NCBI GenBank assembly: GCA_030142905.1
Contig: JASJOG010000192.1
Location: 421,501 to 485,500, forward strand
DNA length: 64,000 nt
Origin: Heliopora coerulea
Taxonomy: Eukaryota; Cnidaria; Anthozoa; Scleralcyonacea; Helioporidae
Reading direction: 5' to 3'
Shown here: positions 23,600-64,000 of the stretch, in pieces
Layout of the letters: each line of letters begins with the position of its first letter
How positions within the stretch are numbered: the first letter of the stretch is position 1
The notes under the pieces: model-generated
What the model saw: the letters and a program-made list of their open reading frames with translations, nothing else
Database searches by the model: none
Told to the model about the DNA's origin: nothing
Position numbers and translations under genes: made by a program

Positions 23600-25824
23600 T
23601 AACTAATCTCTACACTTTTCTTTTCAACAGTACGAAATTACTTTTGGAAATGTACGTGGAACGAAAACGTAAAACTATTTCAAAATGTCCCAAAGAAGTA
23701 CAATTGAGCTGCATAACGAAAATTGCCCAGTTTTGGTGGAACAGATTAACTCTTTCCCTTTCAGAAGTTTCTTTTTAGATGGCGAAAGTTAACCATAAAT
23801 TAACTAGAATAAAGTGATGAAAGATCTTTTGGTACCCAAAATTTTGAAAAGGGCTTAACCTTTTCTTCATTACGAGTCTCCCTGAGGCTTTTTAAATCGT
23901 CTGGCGTCAGTCAGGATAAAATGATAGAAGACTTATGCTGACAGAAGAGCGCCAACAGCGCTACACACATTTTTAAACCAAAATCTCTGATCTACAAGCT
24001 GAAACCTTGCAAACCCTTTACCACTAGGGTAACAATTAACCGTATTTACACGATATAATTGTCTCACAAGATGGTGAATCCTGGTGAATGCGATGTTGTT
24101 TCAAGGGCACAATTCTACGTGTGATTTGTTGGCTAGTGGAGAAATAAATTGAGAAGAAAGTGGCAAAGGTTTACACACTAACCACTTGAACAAACATCAG
24201 AACATCAGAACAAACAATCTTATAGGATTACATATAGAAATGCAAATATACTGTATAGGACAACAAAGAGCTTGTACTTTGTGTGTGCAATGTATTCTTT
24301 AGTTTCTATATGATGGACAATACAAAAATAACAATATTATCATTTAACTTGTTCTCATTCACGAGTAATGCTTGACAAAATTAATCAATTAAAGAGGATC
24401 CTGCTTGTGAGACGAATAACTCTAAATTGCCATAATTTATCTTTTAATCATAATTTAATGGCTACGTTACCTTGATCATTCATAATTTAATTTCATAGCT
24501 AATTTTCACAATTATCACAAATAATTTTTTTACAGTCATTATCGTTTATACCAATAATTCCTCGATGTTCTGTACAAGATATCATTACGGAATCTACCAG
24601 CTCTTTCGTTAATCAAATTTAGAGCTGGTGTACCTCATTTCTCAGAATCCCTAATATTTTTCCGTGAATTTCAATAATTACGCAACACATTGATAACTGA
24701 TGATAAATGATCCTTTCTTTTCACATACTTTGCTTTACAAGAATATATGTAGACAAAAATTCATTTCTTTCATATGAAAATACTTTCTTTTTACGATTAT
24801 CTAATCGGCCTAATATTTCCGAAACATTACTAAATTGACATCCTTTAGGGAGGTCACAAAGTATCGGCAAAATCAAACTACATCTTCACGACAGCACTGA
24901 GATGGAAAAATACGATTATTATCTTAATTTCTAACGAAATCAAATTGAAATAATCATAAAAACGCACATGTTTCGATTCTATGAGGTACAGATCGGTGTA
25001 TGTATGAATGTTATAGGAACGTACATATTCCGCAGAAAATGGCCCTAGGTTGAATTGAAGTTTGTTCTCGCTGGAGAAGAATAACTAAGTTCTTTTCGAA
25101 AATTGTCCGTCAAACAAGTAGACATACTTCCAAGGACGTATTTTCTATTTCGTTATTAAAACTCCTAACTTTGCATATGATAAGTCCATGTTCTAATTGT
25201 CGTTTTAAACAGGCACCAAAACGTTGAGAATATGAATTCTCTTACTGATGAGTGAAGCTTTATGGTGGAAGGTATTAACGAAAAGATGTAGCTAAGCCTT
25301 CTTTCGACTCATGAAAGTCATCAAAATCCTTGTTCACGGAGTTTTGTTCTTTTTTAACTACCCAGAGTTGCTATATTGGAAAGTAGAAGTTGCGGTACCT
25401 TGGAAATTGTCCGTCGTTTTTGAAGACTACAATTCTTTTCAAGTGACTCAGTGTTGACATAAATCACACGTCGACTCTAAGCGAAAGTTACGAAAGTGGC
25501 TCCACACAGATTATCGAATCAAAATACGCTAGTAAATTGGCGCTGAGTCAGAGTAGCCCGATTTGACCGAGTTCCTGAAAATCCATGGAAGTCGTCCAAT
25601 GTAACGGCCTTTTATGTTCTGCTTATCATCTACTAACTTTAGGAATTTTACTAGCGATACAGAAAATATACATTGTCCTAACTATTTTTATGAGCGTTAG
25701 TCCACTATATATAAATTATCAAAAAAAAATTTTTGATTCCTCGACAATCCATCAGATCACCGGGGTATACATCAGAATATTTCAGCCGGTTAGCTACTTA
25801 TCGATCTTGTATGTGAACCAGGCG
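23600..25824. other. 3' flank of MYO5, nothing recognised
   Basis: This interval lies downstream of the MYO5 stop codon and should include its 3' UTR. No unambiguous AATAAA on the minus strand was identified, so the transcript end is not placed. Confidence 0.4.
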
Positions 25825-59110
<33,286 letters not shown>

Positions 59111-59134
59111 TATCGATGACACTTGAACCAATCA
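59111..59134 (-). promoter_or_regulatory. MYO5 start context and proximal 5' leader
   Basis: ATG at 59108..59110 has A at -3. An in-frame TGA eight codons upstream (59132..59134) excludes an N-terminal extension in this exon. No TATA-like box or other core element was recognised further upstream. Confidence 0.6.
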
Positions 59135-60152
59135 CGACTACTTGGGAAAATCCACCTAATTCAAAGCATCCTTTTACCATCTCAAATAAAAAAAAAGAAA
59201 GAACTTCTGTAACCATAAAAAATATCCTAAATACCGGTGAATTTGGATCTTTAAATCACAACCAAACGAGCCTCGGCACAGTCCCCTGGCGTTAGGATAG
59301 GTACCGGAAGTACTTGTTACTTTGACCCCAAGTGCCAATAAATCGTGAATGGAATTAAAACAAGCCACGTTACTACCACTTCTATGCAGGTTACAACAAC
59401 AAAAATGCATGAATAAATGTGAATAAATCAATGATTAATCGAAATGGGCCAGATAATGATGGGTAATTACTTCTGAAAAGGGACTCGTTGTGGATTTTAA
59501 AAACCGACCATAATGCTACGGACAGAAAGGGAACTAGACAGGAGACTCTCTGACCTCAGCATTGTACCAAGGTTTAACACTTTTCCGTTAGGATGTCTCC
59601 CCTTGACGAGTAATATCTTCTGACATTAGTCAGAGAAGAATTATAGAAGACTGATCTTACCTGGAAAGAGTTAAAGGCAAGTTAAGATCTGAGGTTTTAA
59701 AAGCGCAGTAAAAAGTTAAATTTAGCCTGGCTACAATCAGATAGAATCTAAAACAACTCACTTAAATGAATAAATAAATAAAGAAAATAACTAACAAGCA
59801 AATAAATATATAAATAAGTGCTTAAACACGTTAACACATAAACGCGTAAACACGTAAATAGGTAAACAGGTAAGCAGGTAAACAGGAAAACAGTTAAACA
59901 AATAAATAATCAAATAAACTTTCTGTAATAGGTTAATTTTTTAATAAGTCTTTGACTGCTGCTGTAGCTAACTTCCAGCTTTGTTCTAATTTCACGTTAT
60001 TTGAAAATTTATGCGGTCTCCGTTCATTATTGCTTGCTTTGTTGACTTCCATAATGAATGAGAAATATTCAGCAGTCTGGAAACCTGCACATCTAAAACA
60101 TTTGTCATGACGTCTCTGGTCACCACAACTCATATAATCTCTATTTTATTAG
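59135..60152. other. upstream flank of MYO5
   Basis: No promoter element could be identified. 59770..59930 is a degenerate AAATAAATAA and GGTAAACAGG simple repeat. A 66-residue minus-strand frame at 59933..60133 (with a KCFRCAGFQ stretch) has a protein-like look but no recognised family. Confidence 0.4.
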
Positions 60153-60588
60153 AACTGTGACTTGTGGCTTACTCAGTATGCCGCCGGGGACAAAAGGAAG
60201 AATATACCACATAAGATATAACGAGGCAATACCAACTGTACCAGAAGAAAGAGGATATCCATGTGAGAGAGAAAATCTTAATTGCACTCTTGATAACACG
60301 GTAGACGGGAAGAGTTATCGATCATTTATCTCAGTAAACAGTCAAATTCCAGGACAAACTCTGATTGTTAAAGAGGGTGCTACTCAGGTGGTAGATGTAA
60401 CCTACGACGTGCTAATAGAAAAGACTTCTATCCTTTGGCACGGAATGCGCCAGAAGAAGACCCCTTGGATGGACGGTGTTGGTTACATTACCCATTGTCC
60501 CATCAAGCCTGAATCAAGTTTTCGTTATATCTTTGAGGCAACACCAGCTGGTACCTTTTGATATCACTCGCACAGCGGACCACAACAT
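60153..60588 (+). pseudogene. laccase-like multicopper oxidase fragment, damaged
   Basis: An exon-like frame after a TTTTATTAG acceptor reads into the first cupredoxin domain of the animal laccase-like family: FISVNSQIPGQTLIVKEGA, then TSILWHGM, TPWMDGVGYITHCPI and FRYIFEATPAGTF. Two copper-site motifs are broken. The usual HWHG reads LWHG (CTT for His), and the Trp of WYHSHSG is a stop (TGA at 60559..60561), while YHSHSG follows in the same frame before a second stop at 60589. No donor site fits before the first stop and no further multicopper oxidase exons were found to the right. Most likely a decayed partial copy. It could still be one exon of an unusual gene if the two changes are assembly errors. 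Confidence 0.75.
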
Positions 60589-60889
60589 TAACATAGCAAA
60601 GTTGGGGAGGCAGGGGGCAGTTGCCCTCTCACTTTCCGTCCTAGGTCTGTCGGTACATTAAGCCTGTGAGTCGCGGATTCCGTTTGCGCTTGAATTATCA
60701 AATTAAAATATTGTTAAATAAGCTCCGGTAAAAGTTAAGTACGGAGAAAGACGTTCAGTACAAAATGCTCGCAAGGAATTCTGTTTTGTTTTGTTTTTTA
60801 ACGGACAAAAATGATAGATCTAATCAACCCCAGGACAAAGAGGTTTTGTGGTAGCGTGTGATGGCCGAAAAAGAAGATATCTTAGTTTA

Positions 60890-60955
60890 TTTAATCTGTA
60901 ATGATGATTTTCTCTTGTATAAATAAAGCCTGTCTGTCTGTCTGTCTGTCTCAGT
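60890..60955 (+). repeat. (TGTC)n run after an AATAAAG retroposon-like end
   Basis: TTGTATAAATAAAGCC is followed by about seven CTGT repeats, the form of a LINE-type 3' end with a microsatellite tail. No coding part is preserved nearby. Confidence 0.6.
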
Positions 60956-61539
60956 TGAGTTTGTTTCAAATGGCGTCTTTTCTAAGCATTTGTCTGGAAT
61001 CTTTACCTCTTCAGCGGAACCACGTAGGCCTTCGAAAAGATTTGTTCTTATGAAATGTAATAGTTGAGTTTGAGTACTTTAGTGATTACAAAGGATCAAT
61101 AAGTATTCGTGAAATTCGCATATAACGTAGAGTTGTACTGTGTTAATAAAATTTCGGTCATAGAACATTGTTTTGTTTCTTTTTTACCATGTATCAAGTT
61201 GATCACAATCCTTCAATAGTTCCCAGTTGTCCTTCTGGCCCAACTACTTGTTGACTTACAGTTTTCTATTGTCGTTATTACAACAGGTCAAAATTGGAAT
61301 CTAATTTTTCCTTTGTGCAGTTACATTGCCGTGTCTACGTCCTGTGATGAAGTTAAAGAAAATGCGTAATAAACTGGACTTTACTCAGACAGTGTCAATT
61401 CTAGGTCAATGACAATCCCGAAGTAAAGGTTTGAGCCTTGGTCAGAGCTAAGAGTAATCGGGCAATGACGTTTAAGGGGGTCATTAATCCTAAGGGTCAT
61501 CTCCGGTTAAATGGCAGAACGTTTGTACTGAATGGATAA

Positions 61540-61860
61540 ATGAAAACATTTATTTTAGCCAGGACGTCCCTAACATATAAAATATAAAATATAGATACAA
61601 TAAATTTGATTAAATTAATAGATTAATATAGAATATATTACATATAAGTCTTTTAAATTACACATTGAGTTATAAAATTAAATATCGAATAATTTAAATT
61701 GTATTTTAAATAAAGAGGCGCAGTAACTATATAAACTACATCTCATAAAATTTTTTTTAATCGGGCTATAAAGTTATTATAATCACTTTTTTCTCTAAGT
61801 TCATAGGGAAGATTATTCCATGATTTTGCACCATAATGACGTCTTTGGTGTCGTTGAATG
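61540..61860 (-). mobile_element. LINE 3' end (reverse transcriptase C-terminus and 3' UTR)
   Basis: The minus-strand frame ending at the stop 61743..61745 reads GAKSWNNLPYELREKSD then NNFIARLKKIL, the C-terminal signature of CR1/L2/Jockey-type LINE ORF2. An AT-rich 3' UTR follows to about 61540. 5'-truncated; a different subfamily from the copy at 40141. Confidence 0.75.
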
Positions 61861-61869
61861 ACATGGAAC

Positions 61870-62980
61870 AGTTAACAAACATGGAATAATGTACAATCCC
61901 GGCTTGTCAGGCTGAAATTTCTCGTTTTAACCAGTAGCTAAAAGATATTGAAGTAATCAAAAGTTGCTGTTTTATAAATAACTGCCGTTGTTTATTTTCG
62001 AATCATATGTCTAGAAAGATTAGTCAAGTCGCCTTCTTTTCCCGGAATAAATTTTCCTGGATCAGCCGCGCATTTTCTATGAAACTCTACACGAAAGCCT
62101 CTCGTACTGTATGCGTTTGCAGCATTCCCGAGTGTTAATCCGACGAATTCGTTCATGTGGTTTGTCTTTCGTCCCCATCCAATCGACATCAAAGACAAGA
62201 AGCAACTCTAACAGTGAAGTTCCGATCTTGTGAAATAATTCAGGGTGAAACGTTGTTTGAGGTAAGTCAGACTCACTCAGGATTCTCTTTCAGATTATTT
62301 GATCTCATTGAAACACAGACGGAAGCGCAATCGCCAGACAACAAACCCATTAAAGCCAACTGGAAAATAACTTTACCACAGAATATTCGAGTCCGTAACC
62401 CCAGAGTTTCGAGGCTAATGTCCCGTAATTTTGCCATCGAGTTTACGGAGAAGTGTATGTTCATTTGATCCAACTGCAAATTGCATGAAAATCCTGAGAG
62501 AGTCTTTTAAAGCTTATCTACACAGCCTGACAGGGATTCACGTTGCCTCGGTCATATGTCGGAATGTTTATTTGAGTAACATGAAGAGTTCAGGGTAACC
62601 AGGTTAATTGTGAAGTTTCTTTTCATAATAAAGTTCAAGTTAAGTCAGCAGGATTTCGCATTCCAGTCTTATTTAAAATAAACACTATCCTTCTTCGGTA
62701 AACTTCGTTGCATATGGTTGATATGACCGCATAGGATTTCACTGTATAAGTGCATCGATGTCACTAATAAAATGCGATAAGTCATACGTATTTGTTCGCA
62801 AATGTTGGCTAGCACATACAAGTTGGATGGTAACCTTACAGATAGGTGCAGCGCATACTGACAAAGTCCTTGGTTAACTGTTGCCATAAAATATTGTTTA
62901 CTGTACATTTAAGGCAATTCGCAATGGATTTTTCAGCGAAGAAATAACAATGGACACTTTAGAATCGATTCATAAGATTA
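61870..62980. other. no gene recognised
   Basis: Short overlapping frames on both strands near 61992..62470, with a GTAAGT donor-like site at 62261, could be an exon of an unknown gene; no family resemblance. Nothing else seen. Confidence 0.35.
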
Positions 62981-62984
62981 AATA

Positions 62985-63265
62985 AATAACAAGATCTAAA
63001 GTTTTGTTGTAAACATCACAACATCTTCAGAGATATGCTTAATATTGTGGCAGAAGCTTAGATATATAATTACAGTGGACCGTATAGACCTCGGCTTCTG
63101 CCACAATGTTAACCATATCTATGAAGAGGTTGTGATGTTACAACGAAACGTTAGATCTTATTATTTATTGAATCTAATGAATCGATTATTCTGTGTCCAT
63201 GGCTATTCTTAAAGCACTATGCTGGGCTTTAATCTTCATTTTAAAGTTACGCTTCCCGCCTAATC
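62985..63265. mobile_element. foldback element, GACCAGGCGG family
   Basis: Arms AAGATCTAAAGTTTTGTTGT with CATCACAACATCTTCAGAG and CTCGGCTTCTGCCACAATGT pair with TGTGGCAGAAGC and GTTGTGATGTTACAACGAAA. The right flank ATGCTGGGCTTTAATCTTCA and CGCTTCCCGCC matches the 5900 and 18110 elements. Confidence 0.65.
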
Positions 63266-63269
63266 AGTC

Positions 63270-64000
63270 ATTGGTTAATGTTTTGAAAAGATAACCAATT
63301 ATGAAATCAGTATTCAGAATACTCCAAGCAAAGTGAAGAAGAATGATCCAAAGCAGAAACAAATTTTCATAAGACGAGTAGTTTACATTCACGTTTTCCA
63401 TTTGATATTCGCTTAACATGTCTCATGGTATTCAAAGAAATTTTGATTAAGTTTGTGGAGACGAAAGAATCTGCCGATGTGATTTATCGTCGAATAGATA
63501 AAATTTTTAAAGGACACATCATTTCATCTAAACTGATGGTACACCAGGCAGTTGTGGTTTAAGCTCTGCACGCAGAGTTGGTCACTTAAGCTGGAAACGG
63601 GGAATATCCAAGTCATCTGAACAGAAAAGGAGGTTAAAGATAGTCATTACAATATTTAAAGTTGTTAAATGTTAAATGAGGTAATCTGTGGGATTCTTAC
63701 TGTTTATAGATATGTGTGCACACGTATTCCGTTGATTCTTATCATCACAGTTAAAAGAAAAATTTTCAACAGTTTCGGATACTGACGAATGACTAACTTT
63801 TCATAATTTTGGCGTGAAATATAACCACAGCGTTTGCTCAAAGTCGTGCTGAATTTGGACTAAAAATTCCTACCTTTCTCTCAGTTTCAAGAGCCTGAAA
63901 CATTGTTTACGTAACAACTGTTCGGGTGAATTGGAATGGCAATCCTTCTCAAGAGGTAACGGCAACTCCATGCAGCTGAGACTTCTATATTTCATAATGA
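63270..64000. other. no gene recognised
   Basis: AT-rich sequence to the window edge; no supportable feature. Confidence 0.4.

Overview
The window is intron-rich, AT-rich animal nuclear DNA. It is dense in tRNA-derived SINEs, foldback/MITE-like inverted repeats, minisatellites and a satellite array. Two conserved animal genes were reconstructed exon by exon from splice sites, reading frame and family resemblance. A non-vertebrate animal, possibly a cnidarian such as a coral or anemone, would fit, but no single sequence here proves the lineage.

Layout. (1) About 1.4-8.0 kb, + strand: the 3' part of an HSF2BP (MEILB2)-like gene, the meiotic BRCA2-localising factor. At least five good exons end in a stop codon at 8028; the 5' part is not seen. 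(2) 8.0-25.8 kb: the interval between the 3' ends of two convergent genes. It holds a SINE with an inverted tail, a ~158-bp satellite array (9.05-12.36 kb), tandem 189-bp units with tRNA-like A and B boxes (mainly 14.05-14.70 kb), a 27-bp minisatellite (15.18-15.48 kb) interrupted by a near-perfect ~194-bp palindrome, two larger foldback elements, and about 7 kb with no recognisable gene. (3) 25.8-59.1 kb, - strand: a complete class V myosin gene. Its 35 coding exons total 5397 bp (1798 residues) and encode motor, six IQ motifs, coiled coil and globular cargo-binding tail. Every exon junction keeps frame, and an in-frame stop lies just upstream of the ATG. The introns carry SINEs, MITEs, LINE 3' ends and long degenerate simple repeats. 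(4) 59.1-64 kb: a + strand fragment of a laccase-like multicopper oxidase with two damaged copper-site motifs, a LINE 3' end and a foldback element.

The two genes have no obvious shared pathway: one is an actin-based cargo motor, the other a meiotic recombination factor. No prokaryotic-type system, CRISPR array or operon was found. The most unusual content is repeat biology: a SINE with four tandem tRNA-like heads, three SINE insertions lying just inside myosin V 5' splice sites, Pol III-like tandem units, and several foldback families that share one short core motif.
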